From NCBI GenBank assembly GCA_029563245.1, contig JAKQSG010000052.1, forward strand, positions 1 through 26,223: a stretch of 26,223 bases of DNA. The letters are read 5' to 3'. Below the pieces are notes generated by a model. The model was not told where the DNA came from and did no database searches. It saw only the letters and a list, made by a program, of their open reading frames with translations. Positions 14,962 through 21,930 of the stretch are shown here, piece after piece; within the stretch, counting starts at the first letter, position 1, and each line of letters opens with the position of its first letter. This stretch comes from Candidatus Omnitrophota bacterium. GTDB taxonomy: Bacteria; Omnitrophota; Gorgyraeia; Gygaellales; Profunditerraquicolaceae. Position numbers and translations under genes: made by a program.

Positions 14962-16130
14962 AAGAATGGAAAAAACTTCTTTATATTGTGGCGGTATTTT
15001 TAGGTTGTTTCTACTTACCTATAGAAAATTTACGATTTAACAACGCGATATTTGAGTCATTGGCACTTGTTAAGTGGTATGCCCGGGAACATGTGCTTTT
15101 GTGCCTTATTCCGGCATTCTTTATCGCGGGAGCAATATCGGTTTTTGTCAGCCAAGCGTCTGTAATAAAGTATTTTGGGGCTAAAGCGAATAAGTTTTTA
15201 GCCTATAGCGTGGCTTCAGTCTCCGGGATAATTCTTACAGTATGCTCCTGCACGGTTTTACCTTTATTCTCCGGTATATATAAAAGGGGGGCGGGGCTGG
15301 GTCCGGCTGTTACTTTTCTCTACTCTGGTCCGGCAATAAACATACTGGCAATAATTCTTACTGCCCGGATACTAGGCTGGCAGCTTGGGCTTGGCAGGGC
15401 AATAGGGGCTGTAATATTTAGCGTTGTAATAGGATTTTTGATGCACTTGATCTTTTTAAAAGAAGAAAAGGCCCGCAACGCAAATGGAGATTTTCAATTT
15501 GGAGAGATTAAAGCAAGCCGTACGGTATGGAAGGATATTGCTTATTTCTTTTCTATGGTCGCAATACTGATATTTGCCAACTGGGGTAAACCGATGGAAG
15601 GAGATGCCGGTATTTGGAGTTTAATCTATGCTTTAAAATGGTGGATTACTGGATTCTTTTTGCTAATTTTAGGCCTTATGATTTTTAATTGGTTCAAGAA
15701 GGACGAGATTAAAGAATGGGGATTTGCTTCATGGGGATTCGTTTTACAGATTTTGCCGCTTCTTCTGGGTGGTATTCTGATTTCCGGATTTCTCTTGGGA
15801 AGGGCTGGTCATGAGGGAATTATTCCTTCACGTTGGATTGATCTGCTTGTGGGAGGCAATTCATTTAGGGCAAATTTCTTTGCCTCAATTGTAGCAGCCT
15901 TTATGTATTTTGCTACTCTGACAGAGGTCCCGATTCTGAAGGGTTTAATCGGTTCCGGCATGGGCAAAGGGCCTGCTTTGGCGCTACTCTTAGCCGGGCC
16001 TGCATTGAGTTTGCCCAGTATGCTGGTTATCCGTGGGATTATCGGCACTAAAAAAACAATTGTCTATGTCTCTTTGGTTGTAGCCATGGCGACAATAAGC
16101 GGGATGATTTTTGGGTTAATAGTGAAATAG
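14958..16130 (+). CDS. permease, DUF318/UPF0718 (ArsP-like) family
   Basis: 390-residue membrane protein with about ten hydrophobic segments. Two internally related halves are visible: CSCTVLPLFSGIYKRGAGLG then LYSGPAINI near residues 95-130, and TEVPILKGLIGSGMGKGPA then LAGPALSLPS near 325-355. The CSC with following VLP is the conserved cysteine site of the family; ArsP members export trivalent organoarsenicals. The neighbouring DUF134 regulator and CxxC thioredoxin-like protein are usual companions. The substrate here is unknown; arsenical, another soft metal or a thiol-reactive compound are options. Confidence 0.88.
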   Translation: MKEWKKLLYIVAVFLGCFYLPIENLRFNNAIFESLALVKWYAREHVLLCLIPAFFIAGAISVFVSQASVIKYFGAKANKFLAYSVASVSGIILTVCSCTVLPLFSGIYKRGAGLGPAVTFLYSGPAINILAIILTARILGWQLGLGRAIGAVIFSVVIGFLMHLIFLKEEKARNANGDFQFGEIKASRTVWKDIAYFFSMVAILIFANWGKPMEGDAGIWSLIYALKWWITGFFLLILGLMIFNWFKKDEIKEWGFASWGFVLQILPLLLGGILISGFLLGRAGHEGIIPSRWIDLLVGGNSFRANFFASIVAAFMYFATLTEVPILKGLIGSGMGKGPALALLLAGPALSLPSMLVIRGIIGTKKTIVYVSLVVAMATISGMIFGLIVK

Positions 16131-16139
16131 GAGATAGTT

Positions 16140-16385
16140 ATGAAAATTGATATTTTAGGAGTTGGTTGTCTTAAATGTAAACAACTTATGGAAAATGCAG
16201 AGATGGCGGTTAAGGAATCAAAGATTCAAGCTGAAATCATTAAGGTTACAGATATCGATAAAATTACTGAATACGGCGTAATGATGACCCCGGCTTTGGC
16301 AGTTGATGGTACGGTGATTTCAGCAGGAAAGGTCCTAAGTAAAGAAGAGATTAAGGATATTATAAATAATAAAGGTAAAAGTTGA
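16140..16385 (+). CDS. thioredoxin-like small redox protein (CLKC active site)
   Basis: 81 residues, matching the short thioredoxin-fold redox-active disulfide proteins. The motif GCLKCKQL has C10 and C13 as the redox pair. The cis-Pro segment MMTPALAVDG (about 48-57) and VLSKEEIKDII at the end complete the fold. GGAGATAG precedes the ATG and the gene lies nine bases after the permease. It probably reduces the permease substrate, the permease cysteines or the regulator; the pairing with DUF318 permeases is common. Confidence 0.88.
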   Translation: MKIDILGVGCLKCKQLMENAEMAVKESKIQAEIIKVTDIDKITEYGVMMTPALAVDGTVISAGKVLSKEEIKDIINNKGKS

Positions 16386-16423
16386 AGAGACTGTTGCTGG
16401 ATAGAAAAAGCAAGATATTATAG

Positions 16424-16451
16424 TTGACAAGAACCGTTAAAATGGTAAAAT
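16424..16451 (+). promoter_or_regulatory. promoter of the cold-shock gene
   Basis: TTGACA (16424-16429), 16-base spacer, TAAAAT (16446-16451, five of six). It gives a leader of about 95 bases before the csp ATG. Confidence 0.72.
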
Positions 16452-16486
16452 ATTAAAGTAACAATTTAAAGATTAGCAAAACTTAG

Positions 16487-16527
16487 AAGTCGTGAAGGAA
16501 AAGTTAACTAACCTTTACGGCTTTTTT
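16487..16527 (+). terminator. terminator-like hairpin in the csp leader (candidate attenuator)
   Basis: AAGTCGTGAAGG (16487-16498) pairs over 12 positions, two of them G-U, with CCTTTACGGCTT (16512-16523). T-run 16522-16527 follows. It lies between the promoter and the csp ribosome site (AGGGGGTGAG), so it would cut off the csp transcript unless another fold or cold-induced change prevents it. Confidence 0.7.
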
Positions 16528-16551
16528 ATTTTAAGGGGGTGAGATAAGAAA

Positions 16552-16752
16552 ATGGCAAGAGGAAAGGTAAAGTGGTTCAGTGATCAAAAGGGGTATGGGT
16601 TTATTACTCCTGAATCGGGCAGCGATGTATTCGTACATCATAAGTCTATACAGGGAGAAGGTTTTAAATCTTTAGCCGAAGGACAGGAAGTTGAATTCGA
16701 TATAGAAAAAGGCCCCAAGGGGGATCAGGCAGTAAACGTCACAAAGGTCTAG
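16552..16752 (+). CDS. csp: cold-shock domain protein (CspA family)
   Basis: 66 residues, the standard length. It is a single OB-fold nucleic-acid-binding domain with RNP1 KGYGFI (13-18) and RNP2 VFVHH (26-30), and starts MARGKVKWF. It acts as an RNA chaperone in the cytoplasm. AGGGGGTGAG precedes the ATG by about twelve bases. The gene is monocistronic with its own promoter, a terminator-like leader hairpin and a downstream terminator, which suggests control by transcript structure. Confidence 0.97.
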   Translation: MARGKVKWFSDQKGYGFITPESGSDVFVHHKSIQGEGFKSLAEGQEVEFDIEKGPKGDQAVNVTKV

Positions 16753-16772
16753 TTATAAAAAAAGAATATATC

Positions 16773-16800
16773 GCCCGGCTTAAAACCGGGCTTTATATTT
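16773..16800 (+). terminator. intrinsic terminator after csp
   Basis: GCCCGG (16773-16778) and CCGGGC (16786-16791) form a GC stem with a seven-base loop, followed by TTTATATTTATT. Confidence 0.85.
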
Positions 16801-16833
16801 ATTGGTAAAAAAGAAGGATGAGAGAAAAAGCTA

Positions 16834-17013
16834 ATGAAGAAAGTCAAGACCTCTGCTAAAGGCAGGGTCTGCAGGTACCGCAATTGCCATAATATTTTAA
16901 GTATTTATAACCATGAAGAATATTGCCATGTGCACCAGTTGATGGCTCTCTCCGGAAATACTGCCAATATATCAGGCCGTAAGAAAACAAGAGTATTAAA
17001 CAAGAATAAATAA
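16834..17013 (+). CDS. short Cys/His (zinc-ribbon-like) protein
   Basis: 59 residues, starting MKKVKTSAKGRVCRYRNC. Putative metal ligands are C13 and C18 (C-x4-C) and the later pair in YCHVH (C31, with H32 or H34). Between them is the segment ILSIYNHEE. I associate the pattern of a basic N-terminus, C-x4-C, LSIYN, then C-x2-H with small conserved proteins and zinc-finger tails in Omnitrophota genomes, but no function is known to me. The C-terminal 20 residues are Lys/Arg/Asn-rich, suggesting nucleic-acid contact. The ribosome site is weak. It is the only reading frame that makes sense between csp and the hydrogenase operon, and it could share the csp transcript by read-through. Confidence 0.65.
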   Translation: MKKVKTSAKGRVCRYRNCHNILSIYNHEEYCHVHQLMALSGNTANISGRKKTRVLNKNK

Positions 17014-17028
17014 TTTTTCTTGTTTTTT
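16999..17028 (+). terminator. weak AT-rich terminator at the end of the Cys/His gene
   Basis: AACAAGAA (16999-17006) pairs with TTCTTGTT (17017-17024), followed by further T. It overlaps the stop codon at 17011-17013. The stem is AT-rich, so efficiency is doubtful. Confidence 0.5.
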
Positions 17029-17112
17029 AGGAAAGTTATGGTAATATTTATTCCTACCTAATTATTCCTTGTCTTAAAACCAAACAATAAGTCAGGGGAA
17101 AGAAACCAGAAA

Positions 17113-17586
17113 ATGGAACATAAAAAAATAAATCCGGAGTTAGGGCAGCTTCTAAACAAGTGGAAGGATAAAGAGGGTAACCTGATTATGATTCTGCATG
17201 AAATTCAGAATCATCATGGTTATGTGCCCAGAGAGCTTTCTCTTGAATTATCTAAGATGCTTGATGTCCCGCTGGCAAGGATTTATGAGGTAATTACCTT
17301 TTATAATTATTTTAAATTATCGCCTCCGGGAAAACATCGTATTGCTTTGTGTATGGGTACGGCTTGTTATTTGCGGGGGGCGGCAGTTGTCTTAAATGAG
17401 ATAAAGGGGATTTTAGGTATTGAGGAAGGGCAGACTACTAAGGATGGGTTATTTCATTTAGATGTTGTAAGGTGCCTGGGTTGCTGCGGATTAGCCCCGG
17501 TTATGATGATTGACAATAAGGTTTACGGAAAGGTTAAGAAAAGCGAGATCGCGGATATTTTATCCAAATATATTAAAGAGGAATAG
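17113..17586 (+). CDS. hndA: hydrogenase NuoE-like subunit (HndA/HydC type)
   Basis: 157 residues, thioredoxin-like [2Fe-2S] subunit of NAD(P)-linked [FeFe] hydrogenases, related to complex I NuoE. Ligands C80 and C85 (CMGTACYLRG) and C121 and C125 (CLGCCGLAP) match the family. The N-terminal helical part with LHEIQNHHGYVPREL is typical. It passes electrons between the flavin subunit and the hydrogenase subunit. It opens an operon that continues through 21450 with short gaps; AGGGGAAAG lies upstream of the ATG. No strong promoter is visible in 17014-17112. Confidence 0.93.
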   Translation: MEHKKINPELGQLLNKWKDKEGNLIMILHEIQNHHGYVPRELSLELSKMLDVPLARIYEVITFYNYFKLSPPGKHRIALCMGTACYLRGAAVVLNEIKGILGIEEGQTTKDGLFHLDVVRCLGCCGLAPVMMIDNKVYGKVKKSEIADILSKYIKEE

Positions 17587-17592
17587 AGGATA

Positions 17593-17937
17593 ATGGCTAA
17601 ATTAACCCCAGAAGGATTAGATAAGATTAGTAAAGCTGTGATTATAGAGGGCGATTGGATAAAGGTGGGTATGAGCAGTTGTGGAATTGCCGCGGGGGCA
17701 GAAGAAGTATACGATTTTTTTGTCGAAGAGGCAAAGAAAAGAAACCTTAAAATTGAGGTTAAGAAATGCGGATGCGCGGGTAGTTGTTACGCGGAGCCGC
17801 TGGTAGAGGTAAAGGTTGAGGGGCTTCCTTCAGTAGTCTACGGAAGGGTGAACAAAGATGTGGCGGGAAAGATTATCGAAAAGCATATAATTGCCAAAAT
17901 GCTGGTTAATGACTGCATTTTTGATTCCGTAGTATAA
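17593..17937 (+). CDS. hndB: [2Fe-2S] ferredoxin-like hydrogenase subunit (HndB type)
   Basis: 114-residue thioredoxin-like ferredoxin domain protein as found as the HndB subunit of NADP-reducing hydrogenases. Likely cluster ligands are the Cys in MSSCGIAAGA (C30) and the group KKCGCAGSCYAEP (about residues 58-70). Six bases separate it from hndA. In trimeric Thermotoga-type hydrogenases the equivalent domain is fused to the flavin subunit; here it is separate. Confidence 0.9.
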   Translation: MAKLTPEGLDKISKAVIIEGDWIKVGMSSCGIAAGAEEVYDFFVEEAKKRNLKIEVKKCGCAGSCYAEPLVEVKVEGLPSVVYGRVNKDVAGKIIEKHIIAKMLVNDCIFDSVV

Positions 17938-17956
17938 AGAGCAGAGAGTAGAATTT

Positions 17957-19696
17957 ATGTATGCTAAGACAGTTTTAATAAAAGATACTGATACCACAAG
18001 AGAAGATAAGACCCGTGAAGCTTACACCAGGCTGCTTGATTGCCTGCGAGAAGACAATTTGCATGACCATGTGCAGGTGGTCAGAGTCTCGGATATAGGT
18101 ATATATGAACACGGGTTGGTACTCAAGATATACCCTGATAATATAACGTATGCAAACGTACAAGAGTCGGGCTTAAAGAGGATAGCCGATTCTATTAGAG
18201 ACAGCAAGGTTCTAGAGGAGTTTGTTTTTAAGCCTAAGGCCAGGCAGTTAAGGTTGGTTTTAAGAAACTGCGGGAAGATAAACCCCGAGAGCATCGATGA
18301 GTATTTCGCCTCTGAAGGTTATTTGGGGTTAAAAAAGGCAATTTCGGATTTAGGACAGCAGAAATTAATTGATGAGATTAAGTTAAGTTCTATAAGAGGC
18401 AGGGGTGGCGCTGGTTATCCCACATGGCTAAAATGGAATTTTGCCCGAGAAGTAAAAGCCGATCAGAAATTTGTTATATGTAATGCAGATGAAGGAGACC
18501 CCGGAGCTTACATGGATAGGAGTATACTGGAGGGGGATCCTCATTCGGTCATAGAGGGATTGTCTATTGCTGCCTTTGCTATAGGCGCATCCAAGGGCTA
18601 TTTTTATGTACGCGCAGAATATCCTTTAGCGGTGGAGAGGATTAACAAGGCTATAAAGCAGGCTTATGATCATGGTTTATTAGGCAAGAATATATTGGGA
18701 AGTCCTTTTAGTCTTGATTTAGAGATTAGGTTAGGCGCGGGGGCATTTGTTTGCGGTGAAGAGACGGCTTTAATTTCTTCAATTGAGGGTAAGAGGGGTA
18801 CCCCGCATCCAAGGCCTCCTTATCCTTCGGTAAAAGGGTTATGGGGTAAGCCTACAGTTATAAACAATGTTGAAACACTTGCCAATATTCCTCAGATCGT
18901 TTTAAAGGGCGGTAAATGGTTCTCAAAAATCGGCACGCAGACTTCAAAGGGGACAAAGGTTTTTGCGGTAACCGGGAAGGTTAAAAACTCGGGTTTGGTT
19001 GAAATAGCTATGGGGGCAACCTTAAGGGAAATAGTAATGGATATTTGCGGTGGCACATTGTCAGGTAAACCGATAAAGGCAGTTCAGACAGGAGGCCCAT
19101 CCGGGGGGGTAATCCCCCAGGATCTTCTAGATACCCCGGTTGATTACGAAAATTTACAAAAATTAGGTTCAATTATGGGTTCCGGCGGCATGATTGTTAT
19201 GGATGAAGATGATTGTATGGTTGATATCCCTAAGTTCTATCTCGGGTTTTGTGTTGAAGAATCTTGCGGCAAATGCGCGCCTTGTAGAATCGGGGGCTTC
19301 CAGATGCTTAATTATCTGAAGAAAATATCGGAAGGCAAAGGGGAGATAAGTGATCTCCCTCAGTTAAAGAGGATCTCTCAGGCAATGCAGAAGGCTTCCT
19401 TATGCGGATTAGGCCAGACAGCTTCAAATCCGGTTCTCTCTACTTTGAAATATTTCGAAGCGGAATATAAAGAGCATATTCTGAATAAGCATTGCCCTGC
19501 CGGTAAATGCAGCCACCTGATTACTTATAATATAATAGAAGAAAAATGTAAGCGTTGCGGAATATGTTTTACAAACTGCCCGGTTAATGCCATTGTGGGC
19601 GATAAAGAGAAGGGGTATTCTGTTATTCAGGAGAAGTGTATTAAATGCGGCAGATGTTTTGATGTCTGCAAATTTAAGGCAATACTTAGAAAATAG
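17957..19696 (+). CDS. hndC: hydrogenase NuoF-like flavin subunit (HndC/HydB type)
   Basis: 579 residues. It binds FMN and NAD(P), and exchanges electrons with pyridine nucleotide. Residues 1 to about 110 look like the thioredoxin-like N-domain, but I see no cluster cysteines there (only one Cys). The FMN/NAD region starts with IRGRGGAGYPTWLKW (about 144-158) and continues with ICNADEGDPGAYMDR and GAGAFVCGEETALISSIEG. An N3-type [4Fe-4S] site follows (ESCGKCAPCR plus a later Cys in SLCGLGQ). The C-terminal tail is a two-cluster ferredoxin (CKRCGICFTNC, CIKCGRCFDVC). Together with HndD this architecture is that of electron-bifurcating or NADP-reducing enzymes; which one applies cannot be decided from sequence. 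Confidence 0.94.
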   Translation: MYAKTVLIKDTDTTREDKTREAYTRLLDCLREDNLHDHVQVVRVSDIGIYEHGLVLKIYPDNITYANVQESGLKRIADSIRDSKVLEEFVFKPKARQLRLVLRNCGKINPESIDEYFASEGYLGLKKAISDLGQQKLIDEIKLSSIRGRGGAGYPTWLKWNFAREVKADQKFVICNADEGDPGAYMDRSILEGDPHSVIEGLSIAAFAIGASKGYFYVRAEYPLAVERINKAIKQAYDHGLLGKNILGSPFSLDLEIRLGAGAFVCGEETALISSIEGKRGTPHPRPPYPSVKGLWGKPTVINNVETLANIPQIVLKGGKWFSKIGTQTSKGTKVFAVTGKVKNSGLVEIAMGATLREIVMDICGGTLSGKPIKAVQTGGPSGGVIPQDLLDTPVDYENLQKLGSIMGSGGMIVMDEDDCMVDIPKFYLGFCVEESCGKCAPCRIGGFQMLNYLKKISEGKGEISDLPQLKRISQAMQKASLCGLGQTASNPVLSTLKYFEAEYKEHILNKHCPAGKCSHLITYNIIEEKCKRCGICFTNCPVNAIVGDKEKGYSVIQEKCIKCGRCFDVCKFKAILRK

Positions 19697-19698
19697 CT

Positions 19699-21450
19699 AT
19701 GGCAAAGGTTATCAGCGCTAAGATAAACGGTATACTACTAAGGGTTGAAGAAGGTACTACTATCCTGGAGGCTGCCAAGAGAGTCCAGATTAAGATACCT
19801 ACTCTTTGTAAACATCCCGATCTCCCTGCTTCTGCCGCCTGTGGTATTTGTATTGTGAAAAATAAGGGTTCAAATAAGCTGCTGCGTTCATGCTGCACTC
19901 CTCTTGAAGAGGGTATGGATATTACAACGCATGACCCGGAGATTGTCGAGATCAGAAGGACAGTTATTGAGCTTATTCTGTCAAATCATCCTAATGATTG
20001 CCTTAAGTGCGCAAGAAATAACCAGTGCGAATTGCAGAATTTAACCGCTGATTTCGGTATAAAAGAAGAATCATTTCCGCAGCTCTTAAGGAATTTACCG
20101 ATAGACCAGTCCACAAAGGCCGTTGATTTAGACCCAAAGAAATGTATTCTATGCGGACGTTGTGTTCATGTCTGCCAGGAGTCTCAGGATGTTTGGGCGT
20201 TGTCATTCCTGGAGAGAGGTATGCAAACGCGTATCTCTCCGGCGGGAGATATCCAGCTTTCTGATTCTCCTTGTGTCAAATGCGGACAATGTGCGGCACA
20301 TTGTCCTACAGGGGCTTTTGTCGAGCAGGATAATACTGCCCAGGTTTGGAAGGCCTTGCAGGATCCCGATAAATATTGCGTAGTCCAGATAGCCCCGGCT
20401 GTCCGGGTTTCGATAGGTGAGGCCTTCGGCTATGTAGGTAAAAACTTTACTAAGAAACTTTATGCGTTACTACGGCGTTTAGGGTTCCATGCGGTATTCG
20501 ACACATCCTTTGGCGCTGATGTTACGATTATGGAAGAGGCAAGCGAATTTGAAGAGAGGCTTTTGCATGGATTAAGGCCTCTTCCTTTGATTACCAGCTG
20601 TTGCCCTTCGTGGGTAGATTTTATGGAGAAATTTTATACTGATATGATTGATCACTTTTCTTCCTGCAAATCCCCCCATGAGATACTCGGGGTATTGTCC
20701 AAGACTTATTACGCAGAAAAAAACAAAATTGATCCCTCTAAGATATTTATGGCTTCTATAATGCCTTGTACTTCCAAGAAATATGAGATTACCAGGAATG
20801 ACGAGATGTTTGCTTCCGGTTTTCAGGATATAGATACGGTTTTATGCACCAGAGAGCTTGTGCGCATGATTAAGCAGGCAGGGATAGACTTTGAAAGCCT
20901 GCCGGAAGAGGAGTGCGATAGTATCCTGGGCGAATACGCTGGTGCAGGTGTAATCTTTGGCTCTACCGGAGGAGTTATGGAGGCAGCTTTAAGGACTGCT
21001 CATTATTTTGTCACCGGCAAAGAGTTGAAAAATGTTGAATTTGAGAATGTCCGGGGAATTAAGGGAGTTAAGGAGACTGAGATTGAGATAGACGGTAAGA
21101 AACTTAGGATTGCAGTGGCTCATGGGTTAGGAAACGTCGAATATATTTTAAATAAGGTCCGAGAGGCCAAGGTTAATAATAAAGAGATGCCCTATCATTT
21201 TATTGAAGTTATGGCTTGCCCGGGTGGTTGTGTAGGCGGGGGCGGACAGCCGTACATGGTTACCGATGAATTGAGAATAAAGAGGGCTTTGGCTTTGTAT
21301 GAGGATGATGATGAAAAGAAAATCCGCTGTAGCCATCAAAATCCCTATATTAAGAGGTTATATAAAGAATTTTTAGGAAAGCCCTTAAGCGAGAGATCTG
21401 AAAAGCTTTTGCATGCGCACTATAAAGCAAGGCCGATTTACGTAAAATAA
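19699..21450 (+). CDS. hydA: [FeFe] hydrogenase catalytic subunit (HndD/HydA type)
   Basis: 583 residues, full-length clostridial-type layout. An N-terminal plant-type [2Fe-2S] domain has Cys in TLCKHPDLPASAACGICIV. A His-ligated [4Fe-4S] site is seen in HPNDCLKCARNNQC. A two-cluster ferredoxin follows (CILCGRCVHVC, CVKCGQCAAHC). The H-cluster domain carries TSCCPSW, MPCTSKKYE and MACPGGCVGGGGQP. It catalyses reversible H2 formation. It starts two bases after the flavin subunit gene, closing the hndABCD set. It is a paralogue of the truncated gene at the window start but keeps the Cys pair in the first H-cluster motif. The H-cluster would be supplied by HydG, HydE and HydF encoded just downstream. 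Confidence 0.96.
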   Translation: MAKVISAKINGILLRVEEGTTILEAAKRVQIKIPTLCKHPDLPASAACGICIVKNKGSNKLLRSCCTPLEEGMDITTHDPEIVEIRRTVIELILSNHPNDCLKCARNNQCELQNLTADFGIKEESFPQLLRNLPIDQSTKAVDLDPKKCILCGRCVHVCQESQDVWALSFLERGMQTRISPAGDIQLSDSPCVKCGQCAAHCPTGAFVEQDNTAQVWKALQDPDKYCVVQIAPAVRVSIGEAFGYVGKNFTKKLYALLRRLGFHAVFDTSFGADVTIMEEASEFEERLLHGLRPLPLITSCCPSWVDFMEKFYTDMIDHFSSCKSPHEILGVLSKTYYAEKNKIDPSKIFMASIMPCTSKKYEITRNDEMFASGFQDIDTVLCTRELVRMIKQAGIDFESLPEEECDSILGEYAGAGVIFGSTGGVMEAALRTAHYFVTGKELKNVEFENVRGIKGVKETEIEIDGKKLRIAVAHGLGNVEYILNKVREAKVNNKEMPYHFIEVMACPGGCVGGGGQPYMVTDELRIKRALALYEDDDEKKIRCSHQNPYIKRLYKEFLGKPLSERSEKLLHAHYKARPIYVK

Positions 21451-21470
21451 TTTATAGATTATTCCTGCGG

Positions 21471-21580
21471 CAAGGTTTCTTACTGAGCCCAAGGGAGGGA
21501 AATGTACAGCCCAATCTTACTGCAGGATTAAAGCAGCGGATTGGGCGTTTTACTTGGGGATGTTTCCCGAAAGACGCCCC
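21471..21580 (+). promoter_or_regulatory. structured leader with alternative helices before the TM1266-type gene
   Basis: GCCCAATC (21509-21516) pairs with GATTGGGC (21539-21546), with an inner CTGC/GCAG stem (21520-21523, 21533-21536). A competing helix GGGCGT (21543-21548) with ACGCCC (21574-21579) uses the same GGGC. A small hairpin GGGG..CCCC (21556-21580) ends eight bases before the AAAAAGGAGG ribosome site. I could not match it to a known riboswitch class. It may be a regulatory RNA or a processing site between hydA and the maturation genes. Confidence 0.5.
21556..21573 (+). repeat. GGGGATGTTT..CGAAAG direct repeat, copy 1
   Basis: GGGGATGTTTCCCGAAAG here recurs as GGGGATGTTTTCGAAAG at 21857-21873. 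The copies differ by one substitution and one indel and bracket the TM1266-type gene. Confidence 0.6.
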
Positions 21581-21600
21581 TTAAGAAAAAGGAGGATAGA

Positions 21601-21852
21601 ATGGAGAGACGCCTGGGATTTGTAGGGGTAATTATTCATAACCGTAAGAAAACAGCGCCGTTGGTCAATAATATTTTGACTGAATTCGGAGAATTGATTG
21701 TTGGGCGCATGGGGATTCCGCATTTAAAAAAGGATCTTAGTGTAATTGTATTGATAGTGAATGCCTCAACCGATGAAGTTGGTGCTTTAACCGGTAAAAT
21801 AGGTAAGGTCCCTGGAGTTTCGGTTAAATCTGGTTTATGTAAAGTTGAATAA
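21601..21852 (+). CDS. TM1266-type iron-only hydrogenase system regulator
   Basis: 83 residues from the ATG at 21601, preceded by a near-ideal AAAAAGGAGGATAGA. An upstream in-frame start at 21541 would extend into the leader hairpins and is rejected. The protein (MERRLGFVGVIIHNR, then VNNILTEFGELIVGRMGIPH, then VIVLIVNASTDEVGALTGKIG and VSVKSG) matches the small ACT/NikR-C-like family encoded with [FeFe] hydrogenase maturases. It has no DNA-binding domain of its own, so it may sense a ligand and act through a partner. It sits between the hydrogenase and hydG. Confidence 0.88.
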   Translation: MERRLGFVGVIIHNRKKTAPLVNNILTEFGELIVGRMGIPHLKKDLSVIVLIVNASTDEVGALTGKIGKVPGVSVKSGLCKVE

Positions 21853-21856
21853 AACC

Positions 21857-21873
21857 GGGGATGTTTTCGAAAG
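21857..21873 (+). repeat. GGGGATGTTT..CGAAAG direct repeat, copy 2
   Basis: Second copy, four bases after the stop of the TM1266-type gene, in the 78-base gap before hydG. No other feature is evident in that gap. Confidence 0.6.
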
Positions 21874-21930
21874 GGAGATTCTTTAAAGGATTTTGATTAA
21901 AAATTAGCAAAACTAACAATAGGTTTTAAG

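Noticed and set aside
21541..21600. Longer start (GTG/TTG/ATG-type at 21541) for the TM1266-type protein
   Set aside because: It would translate through the leader hairpins and adds residues not seen in the family; the ATG at 21601 has an ideal ribosome site.
16472..21914. Shared 12-mer ATTAGCAAAACT in the csp leader (16472-16483) and before hydG (21903-21914)
   Set aside because: AT-rich, short and without common placement relative to the starts; chance is sufficient.
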